Of a stretch of 64,000 bases of DNA, positions 29,001 through 38,402 are shown in pieces; the first letter of the stretch is position 1; every line of letters begins with the position of its first letter. The translations under genes and the position numbers were made by a program. The stretch spans positions 186,001-250,000 of the forward strand of contig NZ_LROS01000022.1 of assembly GCF_001675165.1 (NCBI RefSeq), read 5' to 3'. The stretch is from Clostridium ragsdalei P11. Lineage in GTDB: Bacteria; Bacillota; Clostridia; Clostridiales; Clostridiaceae. The notes under the pieces are model-generated. The model ran no database searches and was not told the origin of the DNA. It worked only from the letters and a program-made list of their open reading frames with translations.

Positions 29001-29443
29001 GGCAATAAATCTCCATTATAACTAACCATGCATTCACTAGTTTTAACTTCTTTATAACGTGCTCCATTTACATGAACTAATAGCTTATCTAAATCCTTGT
29101 TACAGAAAAAAGTCATTCCCATTGAACTTTTTTTTAATATATGTGAATTATTTATATCTTCATAAAATTCCTCATCTACTTTATAAATATGTTGTTTTTG
29201 TTTCTTACTTTCTTTTTCATTCAAATCATCTTCAGTATTATTATCTGTACTAATTGAATCATTAGTTACAACTTGCAATTCTTGCTTAGTAAATAATATT
29301 CCAGTGGAATATCTTTTACTTGGTCTATCAGTTATTATTTCCTCTTCAATTGGTAAGCCTGTTTGTTCTGATCCAGGTCCCAAAATTTCTTCTCTAACTG
29401 CATGATATATATCGTCACGGATATTTCTTAATTTATTTGACAT
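26051..29443 (-). CDS. drmA: DISARM DrmA helicase
   Basis: A 1130-aa SF2-type helicase. Walker A is WIPTGGGKTEAYL (K520) and motif II is QDELHLI (D717). A C-terminal helicase lobe has SVGVDVPRLNIMSIIGQPK and QASSRVGRSDPG. A Cys/His cluster (CPWCKTKF...CPNHNCHF, about 625-660) between the lobes suggests zinc binding. The motif spelling and length match DrmA. Family knowledge: DrmA binds and moves on phage DNA as part of DrmAB. It lies 14 bp after drmE and overlaps drmB. Confidence 0.92.
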   Translation of the reverse strand: MSNKLRNIRDDIYHAVREEILGPGSEQTGLPIEEEIITDRPSKRYSTGILFTKQELQVVTNDSISTDNNTEDDLNEKESKKQKQHIYKVDEEFYEDINNSHILKKSSMGMTFFCNKDLDKLLVHVNGARYKEVKTSECMVSYNGDLLPLKDSEVSMDIYYEDGFLKLKNRIDISFINRFKEKGYFVNRETLENALYKLQKQSSNRYKAYKRHPIKFNNPIEIKFDKGNYGFFEIKDEKLKLFVLKREYHEKYSITVMLVNENNSKGSDEKYVFQPEIKVNSEENNFKFLSSNIEYDNEDKLLKLLYRHKQSYGSGHGVSVDFSNINRRTGEGIIKTEYMPTYEVASTEFNMKEIKDIENLVLPMLNLSILSDFCKEKIIDLLNKFIESYKQWIDKKNDGINNIGYDQIYKDVAGDNIENCKESYNRMKEGIKLLLENNDMFESFKLSNTAMLIQRIQSNYPNDLEKSNSIDMYKNYEIKEAKWRGFQLAFLLMTIPSLVDCKNKYRDIVDLIWIPTGGGKTEAYLGVCAFTIFYRRMTKGKKGYGTTIIMRYTLRLLAAQQFERASILICACEYLRENDEKLLGKEPISIGLWIGSTQTPNTLQDATYQKRELAKSEYADNKFQLRECPWCKTKFTTKAYDISRGRNKTFKFDCPNHNCHFSGDLPIQIIDELLYKKPPTLLFSTVDKFAMLPWKGETASFFGYGNDNAAPELIIQDELHLISGPLGTLVGLFENSIDYLCSRKGIRPKIIASTATICEADEQIKNLYNRKVKQFPAPGIEIEDSFFTRESKLEEKFGRLYVGIEGIGQTQTTTEIRMFAAILQRIGVMNISDEEKDKYWTLVSYFNSIRELGKASTLVCDDVKDYMVRMARRIKDSRYKRQLYEAKELTSRVSSSDIVKTLKDLEIKYPEKGVINMLLATNMISVGVDVPRLNIMSIIGQPKLTSEYIQASSRVGRSDPGIVFTLYDGRKSRDDSHYEIFQAYHQAFYKYVEPTSITPYSEASVDRMLHSVFISMIRNSTSLNSDDSAMNMEIEKDNIEKIKEYIIERSSEIEPTSVEYIRNKLEYIVSFWKEKLKNEEDQVKFVKGNNPLISGFYDKNTNIKGIQTMTSMRNVDGEVGIKIFEQEAEK

Positions 29444-29457
29444 ATATTCTCACCCCA

Positions 29458-32013
29458 TTATTCTTCAATAACTTTATTTGCTAAGTACATAGGAATTTGT
29501 TTTCTTACCGGATAAATATTCTGTACTTTTACTTTTTTTATATAGGTAACAGTTTTTTCAATTCTATTTCTAATTAATAAATCTAACTTATCCTCATCTT
29601 TATCAATTGAAGATTTTAAAAGACATCTCGCCGTAGCCTTACGAATATGGATTTGAAATTTACGTATATTTGAACATGCTTCATAACATTGAGCATAATT
29701 ATTCAATAAAATTTTCAATGATGTTATCTCACCTAAAGCTTTTAGTACCTTTTGATCTTGAGGTCCAATAACAGAATTTACAAGCCATGACCTAATTGTT
29801 GCCCCACACCTTGATATGCCTTTAATCTTTAATTTTTTTTCTAATTCATTATATGTAATATTATGGATAATCATATACTTACTAAGCTCTATTTTCCATA
29901 ATTTCACCAAATTGTAGTCTTTATCATATCTATCCTTGATTTCTTCTATATTCATGAGATCAGCCATTATTTTATCAATTAGATCTTTCTCTATTTCTTC
30001 TATAAATAGCATAACATCTCCTTTCTCAATATTTTTAGCTTTTTTATTGACAATTTCCTCCCTTCCTTCATTTAGAATGTATGCTTCATATTGAGATGTT
30101 ATAAATGCTCTCTCTCCAGTTTGAAAAGTTAGAACTAATTCACACATCATAGAATTTTGATTTTTTCCTGTATTTAAATTTATTGGTATATAATTAGTTG
30201 CTATAAGTCTTTCTAATTCATTATTTAAATCAATCTCTTCTTTTGCTTCCAATTTCTCAAAGATGATTTTTTCATCATCATTATCATGATTTATTGTGCT
30301 GTCACATTGTTCTATTTTCGAATTATTTACTTGCTTAATAAATCTTAGATACCTGCATTTTAAATATTTTATATTATTTTTTTCACTTTTAAATAAAATG
30401 TAAACATTATTATTTGAATTTAAAACTCTGTAGTTCCAATAATAATTATCAGCTAATTTAGAAGTATATATTATACTTTCATAGATAGATTCTTTAATCG
30501 TATTAATTGATTCTACAGAGATATTACTTTTTAATGGATATCTCATCTTTAAGTATCTTCTAAATACTCTTCTTATATTTTTATTTTCTATTATGATTCC
30601 AATTCTTTCGTTCATTGATAATTTTATAATTTTATCCAATTCATTCCACTTATCATTTACTTTTAATTCGCTATAATATAAATTCAAACAATTTCCATAT
30701 ATTTTATTAATAAGAACATTTGATTCAATTGATAGTGACTCTACAAATTCACTCTTAGAAAATTCTTTCAATTCTTTTAAAATTGATTTTATTGTATACT
30801 GTTTCAGATTTTTACTTTCAAAAAAGCTTTCATATTCTGGTAATGGTACAATCATGCTAGATAATCTTTTTGCCAACGTTCTAGCGCCTATTACAAATTT
30901 AATAATTTTATTGTTATCTTCAAATATACTAATTAAATTTCTACATTTTTTTAATATATCTTTTCTGTAAACATCTTTATTTGAATCTTTAATGGTTACA
31001 TATTTTTCTGTTGCACTTGCATAATTCTTAATTAACCTGTACTGTCGCTTATTAAATGTATTAATATCTTGTGCAGTTATATCTTTATAAAAATCTTTGT
31101 TAATATTTATAATTTTAAAGTTTTCTAAAACAAACTGTTCAGCCATATAGTGTTCAATTTCTATTGGTTGCAAAAACAAACGAGTTTTTTCAATGTTATT
31201 TTTCTCACTTATATATATTACATCTTCCAAGTCTTCTCTGTTTACTTTATTTTGTAATATAACAACCGATCTTATCTTTTTATTTTTCTTTATAATATTC
31301 TTTGCATTATAAATTTTAGATGTAAATTTTATTATTGGTTCTTGCTTTGACGAATTTCCTCTAAAATAATAATAATTATCTTCTGATAAACAATATGCCA
31401 TTGGAAAAACTTCTCCAATGTCTAACATTTCTCCATCAAATTGTATCTTTAAATTTTCTATAATCGAGAATACACTATCTTTTTGTGCAACAATTAAAGT
31501 CGAACTACTTATTACTTTTGAAAATACATCATTATCAATTTCCAATAATCTAGCTATTATGTTTCTGGCCTTCTTCGCACCTCGATTAATATTTCTGGGA
31601 AACTTATTTAAAGTATTAGCATTTCCTTTATATATATTTATTTTATATATTTGTTCAATAGGAAGTTTATATATTAGCCCATCTGCAAATTTAAGACTTA
31701 TCAGATTATTATCTAAACCAATAAATTTACATCTTGCTTTGCTGTATTCTAATATATCACCCAATTTTATCTCATCAATTAAATTATGACCTTTTGAATA
31801 TATATTATCTAAATATTGAACTAATCCTGAATAAATAATAAATATTAAAATGAAATAAGTATTATCTTTTGGTATAATATAAACATTAGCATTATTTTCT
31901 TCATTTAAGAATTCATTTATTAATCTATTTTCAAATCCATAGAATTTAATTTTCTTGTCTTTATAATATATATTAAGTTTCCTTATTGATTTTATTATAA
32001 TATCATTATACAT
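29458..32013 (-). CDS. drmE: DrmE-like protein of class 2 DISARM
   Basis: An 851-aa protein of unknown fold, very Ile/Asn/Lys rich. The C-terminal region holds a probable helix-turn-helix (SRCGATIRSWLVNSVIGPQD), a feature I associate with DrmE. The call rests mainly on size and position, between a 5mC methyltransferase and drmA-drmB, as in class 2 DISARM. Its biochemical role is unknown in the family. The start is the ATG at 32013, behind GGGGGACGG. Confidence 0.7.
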   Translation of the reverse strand: MYNDIIIKSIRKLNIYYKDKKIKFYGFENRLINEFLNEENNANVYIIPKDNTYFILIFIIYSGLVQYLDNIYSKGHNLIDEIKLGDILEYSKARCKFIGLDNNLISLKFADGLIYKLPIEQIYKINIYKGNANTLNKFPRNINRGAKKARNIIARLLEIDNDVFSKVISSSTLIVAQKDSVFSIIENLKIQFDGEMLDIGEVFPMAYCLSEDNYYYFRGNSSKQEPIIKFTSKIYNAKNIIKKNKKIRSVVILQNKVNREDLEDVIYISEKNNIEKTRLFLQPIEIEHYMAEQFVLENFKIININKDFYKDITAQDINTFNKRQYRLIKNYASATEKYVTIKDSNKDVYRKDILKKCRNLISIFEDNNKIIKFVIGARTLAKRLSSMIVPLPEYESFFESKNLKQYTIKSILKELKEFSKSEFVESLSIESNVLINKIYGNCLNLYYSELKVNDKWNELDKIIKLSMNERIGIIIENKNIRRVFRRYLKMRYPLKSNISVESINTIKESIYESIIYTSKLADNYYWNYRVLNSNNNVYILFKSEKNNIKYLKCRYLRFIKQVNNSKIEQCDSTINHDNDDEKIIFEKLEAKEEIDLNNELERLIATNYIPINLNTGKNQNSMMCELVLTFQTGERAFITSQYEAYILNEGREEIVNKKAKNIEKGDVMLFIEEIEKDLIDKIMADLMNIEEIKDRYDKDYNLVKLWKIELSKYMIIHNITYNELEKKLKIKGISRCGATIRSWLVNSVIGPQDQKVLKALGEITSLKILLNNYAQCYEACSNIRKFQIHIRKATARCLLKSSIDKDEDKLDLLIRNRIEKTVTYIKKVKVQNIYPVRKQIPMYLANKVIEE

Positions 32014-32167
32014 ATACCGTCCCCCATATTTACCAATTATAACACTATTCTACACCAATTTATTTAAAATTCACACAGTTGTATTTAACACAAAATCAAA
32101 AAATGTAGTGAAACAGAATCTCTTGTTCCACTACATTTTTAAACACAATTTACATATTAATTTTTAT

Positions 32168-33433
32168 TTAACATATTCTCGCAAATGTCTCTTTAAACCA
32201 TAATGCTATTTTTTCTGCCATTAATGGTGGTACTGCATTTCCTATCTGAACAAAATTTGCTGTTCTTGGACCTTCAAAAAAATAATCGTCAGGAAAAGAT
32301 TGGATTCTAGCAGCTTCACGTACTGTTAGAGATCTATTTTGTGTTATATCTGGATGAATATAATGATGTCCATCTCTTGAAATATGAGCTACTATTGTAT
32401 GTGAATATTTTTTATCACCGGCAACCACTTTAAATCTATCTAAAAAAGATGTTTGATTTTTATGTGTCTTTAAATATTCTGGTAAATCTGTGTATTTAAT
32501 TCTAGCCTTTTCTCTATTCCATTTATCCAGTGCCAACCTATAAATTTCTAAATCTCTTTTTGTATGATTTCTCGAGATATGATGTGTAACAATATCATCT
32601 TTGTTTCTTATTTTAGTCTTTAAGAGGCATTTGTTTACACTTTTCCTATAAGTGAATTCACGATAATTCTCTCCAGCTCTCAACTTTGGAAGGTCATTCA
32701 ATATATCATTAACTGTATAATCAGAAATAACAGGCTCAAATATAGGATATGTAAATTTTAAATCCTTTCTCCATCCAATAATAATTATTCTTTTTCTACT
32801 TTGGAGAACACCTAAATCTTTTGCATCAATTTTATGAGCCTCTATATTATATCCAACTCTTTTCATATATGCTTGAATGTTCCTAAATAAGTTTCCATTA
32901 AATGCTGTTAATATTCCGGGAACATTTTCAAAAACAAATGATTTTGGATGATATCTATTTAAAAATCTAATATATAATTTATATAAATAGTTTCTTGGAT
33001 CGTTTTCCATGTTGTTCTCATCTCTTGCTCGTCCAACCAAAGAATATGCTTGACATGGAGGTCCACCAATTACAATATCAACATCTTCTTGACCTACAAC
33101 ATTCAATCTTTGATCAATTTTATCAAATATTTCTGGTAATGTTTTTTTAGAAATCTCAATATTTAATACGGGTTCTAAAATTCCTTGAGGAATATGAGAT
33201 AGAAGTATTTCTCGTTCTCTTTCCCTAACATCATCTGTTTCATTATAACTTTTTTGGTATCTTCTATACAATTGCAACATATTATTTCTCTTGAGATAAT
33301 AATATGCGGATCTTGTCTCTAATGTCTTACATGCATTTTTATCTAATTCTATATGTGTTATTGGTTCAAAGCCATTTCTTAAGAATCCTTCAGAAAGACC
33401 TCCCCCTCCTGCAAACAAGTCTAAGAAATTCAT
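32168..33433 (-). CDS. drmMII: C5-cytosine DNA methyltransferase (DISARM DrmMII type)
   Basis: A 421-aa DNA methyltransferase. Motif I is DLFAGGGGLSEGF, motif IV is GGPPCQAYS with catalytic C127, motif VI is FENVPG, motif VIII is LQSRKRIIIIG, and motif X is QIGNAVPPLMAEKI; a target-recognition region precedes motif X. In DISARM this enzyme marks host DNA as self. It is the first gene of the operon, followed after 154 bp by drmE. The recognition sequence cannot be read from the protein. Confidence 0.93.
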   Translation of the reverse strand: MNFLDLFAGGGGLSEGFLRNGFEPITHIELDKNACKTLETRSAYYYLKRNNMLQLYRRYQKSYNETDDVREREREILLSHIPQGILEPVLNIEISKKTLPEIFDKIDQRLNVVGQEDVDIVIGGPPCQAYSLVGRARDENNMENDPRNYLYKLYIRFLNRYHPKSFVFENVPGILTAFNGNLFRNIQAYMKRVGYNIEAHKIDAKDLGVLQSRKRIIIIGWRKDLKFTYPIFEPVISDYTVNDILNDLPKLRAGENYREFTYRKSVNKCLLKTKIRNKDDIVTHHISRNHTKRDLEIYRLALDKWNREKARIKYTDLPEYLKTHKNQTSFLDRFKVVAGDKKYSHTIVAHISRDGHHYIHPDITQNRSLTVREAARIQSFPDDYFFEGPRTANFVQIGNAVPPLMAEKIALWFKETFARIC

Positions 33434-33655
33434 ACTCCTCCACCCCCTTATTCAAAATAATATATCAATATAAAGCATACCAGGTTAAGTGTTAAATGTA
33501 AATAGTATTTTAATTTGCATTTGGCTATCTTAATATTTTAATAAATTTTTTAGTAATCCTTACTTTATGCATTTATTTAGCATTGAAAATTATGTGTTAT
33601 AATTAATATATTTATTAAGTATAAAATTTAGTAAATTACCAAAGGAGGAGTAAAA

Positions 33656-34279
33656 ATGGGCAAATCATTTCATAGATATACAGAATATGAATTAAGTCAC
33701 TCAATTGGAGCATCATTATGCAGCAATTGGATATCAACAAATTACTTAACTCAAGTTGAAACCAATGATCCTAATGCTGGAGTAAGGGAAGTTTATCTTA
33801 CTGCTTTTAAAAATAAATTAGACGCTTTATACTATTTTTATAATTTAATATCAGATATTTATGATAATTGTTTTGAAGAAAAGTATTTATCGAAATTAAA
33901 TGAAATTAATAATTTAATTAGTCTAATTAAGTTAAATAAAAGTGATAAAGATATTGACTTAAGTGTGGTTAACTTCAATTTTGAAGATTTGTCATTAAAT
34001 TCTTATAATGATGGATATTGGATTGATTCAGTTAAACAAATTCTACAACAAATTATAGAAGACATAAATATTTATTTCGAAATTCAATACGAAAATGAAT
34101 CTGATGATACTCTTTCACAGTATGATAATCTAGAATTTTCATTATCTTCAGTAAAAGAATTCCAAATAGAATGTCAAAACCTAATCAATTTTAAGAATAT
34201 TTTTGACCCTATTTTTGTTGAAAAATTCAACAAAACTTGCACATATATGAATAATTTCTGGAACTATTGGTTTGAATAG
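33656..34279 (+). CDS. Orphan 207-aa cargo protein on the opposite strand
   Basis: An acidic, helical 207-aa protein without membrane segments or a motif I know; it is rich in Asn, Tyr and Asp. AAAGGAGGAG precedes the ATG, so it is a real gene. It is the only plus-strand gene in the transposon, divergent from the methyltransferase and convergent with the receiver gene. It could be a regulator, an inhibitor/antitoxin or a separate defence factor; nothing in the sequence decides. Confidence 0.7.
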   Translation: MGKSFHRYTEYELSHSIGASLCSNWISTNYLTQVETNDPNAGVREVYLTAFKNKLDALYYFYNLISDIYDNCFEEKYLSKLNEINNLISLIKLNKSDKDIDLSVVNFNFEDLSLNSYNDGYWIDSVKQILQQIIEDINIYFEIQYENESDDTLSQYDNLEFSLSSVKEFQIECQNLINFKNIFDPIFVEKFNKTCTYMNNFWNYWFE

Positions 34280-34338
34280 CCAAAATTTACTCTAATATGA
34301 TTTATTTCCATACCATATCGCTTGGTAGGGATTCTGTA

Positions 34339-34398
34339 AGTATTGTACCTTATATGCAAATCATATCAATGGTTAACTTACATATAGGCTACAATACT
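34339..34398. repeat. 18-bp imperfect inverted repeat
   Basis: AGTATTGTACCTTATATG (34339-34356) faces CATATAGGCTACAATACT (34381-34398), with two mismatches and a 24-nt loop, between convergent cargo genes. It may be a terminator or a recombination scar. Confidence 0.55.
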
Positions 34399-34510
34399 CC
34401 ACCCTCCATGTGAAACAAAGACTTTTAATTATGTATTTGGGAATTATCATACATCATACTATGTTAAATTTCTATTATAAACAACTAATTAACTAATTTC
34501 TCATCCAACC

Positions 34511-36019
34511 TTAAAGATTTATAATACCTACCCTAGATATGTAACTTGATAATCTATGTTTAATTTCATTAAGTAATAACTCTCTAAAAAATAATTTCAC
34601 TGCACTTGTATCTAATTCATCTTTTTTTTGATTAGATATATAATGAAAATTAAAAACTATCTTAACTATTTTTTTATCTAATTTAATCAACGGTGTACAA
34701 TATATATCTTCTGTACTTTGTACTGCATTAAAATTTTCTTTTTCTATTATAATCCCATATAAAACCCTAATTCTTTTCAATTTATTTTGTGCATAATCAC
34801 ATGCTGAAGATATATCTAGTTTAACTAATTTAATATTTTTGATTTGATCAATATTTTTTAACGACGATCTACATATTTCTTTCAATAATTCTTTATTCTC
34901 AATCAAATATAACCCACCTAATTTAGCAAAAACATTATCATTACCAGTATTCTCACAAAGCAATTTGAAATTAGTTTCTGCTAAAAGGCTTAAATATTTT
35001 TCATAAAGTTCAATAACAACCTCTTTATCTTTCATTTCACTTAAACTACTTATATCCTTAAACGTTATATAATCACTATTGTCCTTCTTAATACAATATG
35101 TACCTTTACTGGATTTGTAAATTGAATATGTAGTACCATATGCTATTTTTTTAATAGATGGTTCCTTGATAAAAGAAAATTCTTCTTGATTAATATCCTC
35201 TCTTATTAATGAATTCCAAAGTTCATCTGATAACATTTCATTTAATGCCTGTATCGCATTCGTAATATATCCTTTTGGTGTCTCTTCTAAAGCTTTTCCA
35301 CCATTTGCTCTTGCTAAATTTCTAATTAATGTTTTAATATTATTATCCCAACATTTATCATTATCTGATAAATCGGATATATCTTTAATTAAATTTTGTG
35401 CTGATACATTAACAAGTTTTTCCCACAATAACAGAATAGATAATGAATTCATATTCTTTAACTTTTTATCTAATTCACTTGCTAACTTTTCTATTCCACC
35501 ATCTTTAATCTTAACTTTTTCATTTCCCTTATCTATGTTATCTTTCAAAATTTTTAATAATTCTTTATTTCCCTTTTCTTCTATAGCACTAGCTATCTCA
35601 TAATACGCACTGTTCTTTTCATAAGTTTGCTCTATAAATTTGTTCTTTTCCATATTTAAAATTAAATATGGACTCGCAATTTGTTTTTCTATTAATATAT
35701 CCTTTTTAAAGCTTTCTAAATATTCACTATCATGTTTACTCCAAATAAAAAGAATATAAGGACCATTATCAATACTTATTGCTTTTTGTAATAAGTGAAA
35801 TAAAAATGTATTAATATTTCTCTCATCATATACAGCAGAAAATCTCATATCTAAAAATACAAGTCTCACCCCTTTTAACGGTGCTTTAGGAGTATTCTCA
35901 TATCCACCATCCCAATATATTGAAGGTATACCTTTTATAGCTAAACACTTAATAAGCGGCTTTGCTTCCTCATATTCGTCATCAATTATAATAACTTTTT
36001 GACTATTACTTAATTCCAT
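34511..36019 (-). CDS. Receiver-domain protein with unknown C-terminal effector half
   Basis: A 502-aa protein. The N-terminal ~110 residues look like a response-regulator receiver: KVIIIDDE (D13, D14), phospho-acceptor LVFLDMRF (D57) and a Ser-Lys in LFIWSKHD. The remaining ~380 residues are mixed alpha/beta, have no DNA-binding domain I can recognise and resemble no known output domain. It begins 4 nt after the stop of the GHKL gene, so the pair is co-translated. An effector activated by phosphotransfer is the natural inference. Confidence 0.7.
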   Translation of the reverse strand: MELSNSQKVIIIDDEYEEAKPLIKCLAIKGIPSIYWDGGYENTPKAPLKGVRLVFLDMRFSAVYDERNINTFLFHLLQKAISIDNGPYILFIWSKHDSEYLESFKKDILIEKQIASPYLILNMEKNKFIEQTYEKNSAYYEIASAIEEKGNKELLKILKDNIDKGNEKVKIKDGGIEKLASELDKKLKNMNSLSILLLWEKLVNVSAQNLIKDISDLSDNDKCWDNNIKTLIRNLARANGGKALEETPKGYITNAIQALNEMLSDELWNSLIREDINQEEFSFIKEPSIKKIAYGTTYSIYKSSKGTYCIKKDNSDYITFKDISSLSEMKDKEVVIELYEKYLSLLAETNFKLLCENTGNDNVFAKLGGLYLIENKELLKEICRSSLKNIDQIKNIKLVKLDISSACDYAQNKLKRIRVLYGIIIEKENFNAVQSTEDIYCTPLIKLDKKIVKIVFNFHYISNQKKDELDTSAVKLFFRELLLNEIKHRLSSYISRVGIINL

Positions 36020-36022
36020 ATA

Positions 36023-38149
36023 TTATTCCTCCTTAAAAGCTAACGCTACTATTGCCCCTTGTCCAAATTCACATGGCAATTGTAAATCATCAAATTGTGG
36101 AAATAAAAGATTACCACCATGTTGTTTCATTAGTTCACTTGCTAAATGCAATCCTAGTCCCATACCACCTGGCTTATCTGTAATAAATGGTTTAGTTGCC
36201 ATCTCTGTTGGTATTGTAAATCCCTTTCCATTATCAGCAATAATAATGCTTATGTACCCAGGAATATCTTTCGTAATATCAAAATATATTTTTTTATTTT
36301 TTACTTTTGCAAAATTAAGCCACCATATTGAATTATCAATAATATTAACTATAATACTAGCAATCAAATTATCATTTCCCTTAGCTTTAAAAATTTGATC
36401 GTTATTCATATATTCCTCCATTACTTTAATCTCATGGGCTTGTAATCTAAAATCAACCATAAAAAGTGATTGTTTAATTATCTTTTTCAAGTTAAGTATT
36501 TTGATAGATTTTGATTTCATTACTGATGAATAACCATCTGTTAAAATCTCTAATCTTTTTACAAGCATTTTTATATGTTCAGATGTATTTTCAGCAATAA
36601 TAGCATATTCAAGTTCAGAAATAATTTTATCTATTTCATGTAAAACTACATTCATGCTTAAACCTGCACTGGAACTTTTTTGATATATATCTGTAATATG
36701 TTTATAGTCTTTTTCAATATTATTAAGGCACCCCAATATTTCCTTTTTCAATTTCTTATCTGATATTTTATTTTCTACCTTTTCCCTAACTTCACTTACT
36801 GCTGCAATTACTGGTTCCGATTTTGAAGTTGCTCCATAATATTTTCTTAAAAGCTGTTTATCCAACGCACGATCCCTTTCAAATTTTCCTACAGCAAACA
36901 AAACGGCCTTTCTAAAAATACCATAGGCAGCATCTTCTATAAATCCTTCTCTATTTGTTTTTTCTTTTAAATCTCCACTATCTTTTCTATCAATATTGAC
37001 ACTACCTAAAACCAAATTATTACTTATTTTATCTCCAGGTGCATTTACACGATGAGCACCTAATCCTAACCAATCATTTTCACCAGCTTCATAGATCTTA
37101 ATATTATCTCTATAAACAAAAATGCCTCCATTAGCAGTTAAGTATGTCTTTAACCCTTGTATATCTTTAACACTCATATTTAGAATTTTTGTATCCAAAT
37201 CAAAACTCAATAATTCTATCTTAACATCACCTATTTTAAACTTACATAAATCGATGCTCTCGTTTCCTCTTCTCGTTTTACCATTATTGCCCATCTTCCT
37301 AACGGTTTCAAACATATCAATTCCAGTTTCAAAATTATTTCTATACTCAAGTTTATTCATGGATTTCCATGGAATAAACTCATACCTATAATCTTTTATT
37401 TTATCTCCAGATAAAGTCATTGTACATTTAAATAGAGCATAGTCTTTTATATCCTCATATTTAACAAGCCCTTTTATCCAGTCTTTATTATCAATGTCAA
37501 ATATAATATTAAAAGAATCTATAGATTTGAATGGTGAGTTTAATGAGTTTATAGAACGATATAGTGATCTAACTTTTCCTCTACTCCATTTAACCTTTAA
37601 TTTCTCAATAATAATTTTAGTTCCTTTTAAACTTTCACCTAAAAACTTTTCATTACTATCCCTCTCTATAATTCTTATAGGTATTTCCGATAAATACTTA
37701 CTTGAGTTAAAAATTGTCCAATCAATTTCAATATAAACTTCCTTTTGATTTTCTGCTCTAGTAATTAAAGTGATTTTACTTCCTAACTTATGTACCCCAA
37801 ATCTGCCTATACCCTTTTCTCCCATTGGCAACCTATTTAATTTACTGCGTATATTATTTTTTATCATTTTTTCTAATTTTTTTTCTTTATTGTCTGTTCC
37901 AGGTTCCATCCAGCAATTTTTTACTATATCAAAAGACATTCCATCACCATTATCTTCTATGATAATTACCCCTTGATCTGGACTTTCTAAATTTTTCATT
38001 GTAACTTTAACTTCTTTTGCATCTGCATCATATGAATTTTTTATAAGTTCTAATACAGCTATATTTTCATCTTTTATTAATTGTTCACCCAACTGTGCCA
38101 TAAGCCTAGCCCTTGGTCTAAATGATATAGATTCATTCATTCCTCTCAC
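36023..38149 (-). CDS. Double-GHKL histidine-kinase-like ATPase
   Basis: A 708-aa soluble protein. An N-terminal HSP90/MORC-like GHKL ATPase (N box LELIKNSYDADA, IIIEDNGDGM, GEKGIGRFGVHKLG) is followed by a middle domain, a coiled coil with a kinase-like H box (SMNVVLHEIDK, H504), and a C-terminal HATPase_c with IADNGKGF and GGMGLGLHLASELMKQHGG. No transmembrane or PAS domain is present. The pairing with a receiver protein suggests a soluble two-component relay in which the first ATPase senses something, perhaps nucleic acid, as MORC/MutL relatives do. The domains are clear; the role is inference. Confidence 0.85.
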   Translation of the reverse strand: MRGMNESISFRPRARLMAQLGEQLIKDENIAVLELIKNSYDADAKEVKVTMKNLESPDQGVIIIEDNGDGMSFDIVKNCWMEPGTDNKEKKLEKMIKNNIRSKLNRLPMGEKGIGRFGVHKLGSKITLITRAENQKEVYIEIDWTIFNSSKYLSEIPIRIIERDSNEKFLGESLKGTKIIIEKLKVKWSRGKVRSLYRSINSLNSPFKSIDSFNIIFDIDNKDWIKGLVKYEDIKDYALFKCTMTLSGDKIKDYRYEFIPWKSMNKLEYRNNFETGIDMFETVRKMGNNGKTRRGNESIDLCKFKIGDVKIELLSFDLDTKILNMSVKDIQGLKTYLTANGGIFVYRDNIKIYEAGENDWLGLGAHRVNAPGDKISNNLVLGSVNIDRKDSGDLKEKTNREGFIEDAAYGIFRKAVLFAVGKFERDRALDKQLLRKYYGATSKSEPVIAAVSEVREKVENKISDKKLKKEILGCLNNIEKDYKHITDIYQKSSSAGLSMNVVLHEIDKIISELEYAIIAENTSEHIKMLVKRLEILTDGYSSVMKSKSIKILNLKKIIKQSLFMVDFRLQAHEIKVMEEYMNNDQIFKAKGNDNLIASIIVNIIDNSIWWLNFAKVKNKKIYFDITKDIPGYISIIIADNGKGFTIPTEMATKPFITDKPGGMGLGLHLASELMKQHGGNLLFPQFDDLQLPCEFGQGAIVALAFKEE

Positions 38150-38402
38150 TCCCTATCCACATAGAAACTTGTATCTCACATTATTTGCCTTTTCAATACC
38201 TATAAATATGCATTCTATGGTTCACAACTATCCTTTTAATATTATACTACAAACATTATTTCAAACTATGATTATATAAAAAATCACTTTATATATACTT
38301 TTCAAAAATAAATGTTATACTCCTATTATCAAATTGTTTAAACTCTATTATTTTTATGAAACCTTTATATATAAAATAACAATCATATTCACTATTAGTA
38401 CT
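38150..38402. other. Gap between cargo and tns operon
   Basis: About 250 bp of AT-rich DNA between tnsE and the GHKL gene. It probably holds the promoter of the GHKL/receiver pair. No hairpin stands out. Confidence 0.35.

Noticed and set aside
34511-38149. Kinase/receiver pair as a Detocs system
   Set aside because: It has two genes instead of three, no nucleosidase domain and no separate phosphate-buffer protein, and the N-terminal HSP90-like ATPase is foreign to Detocs.
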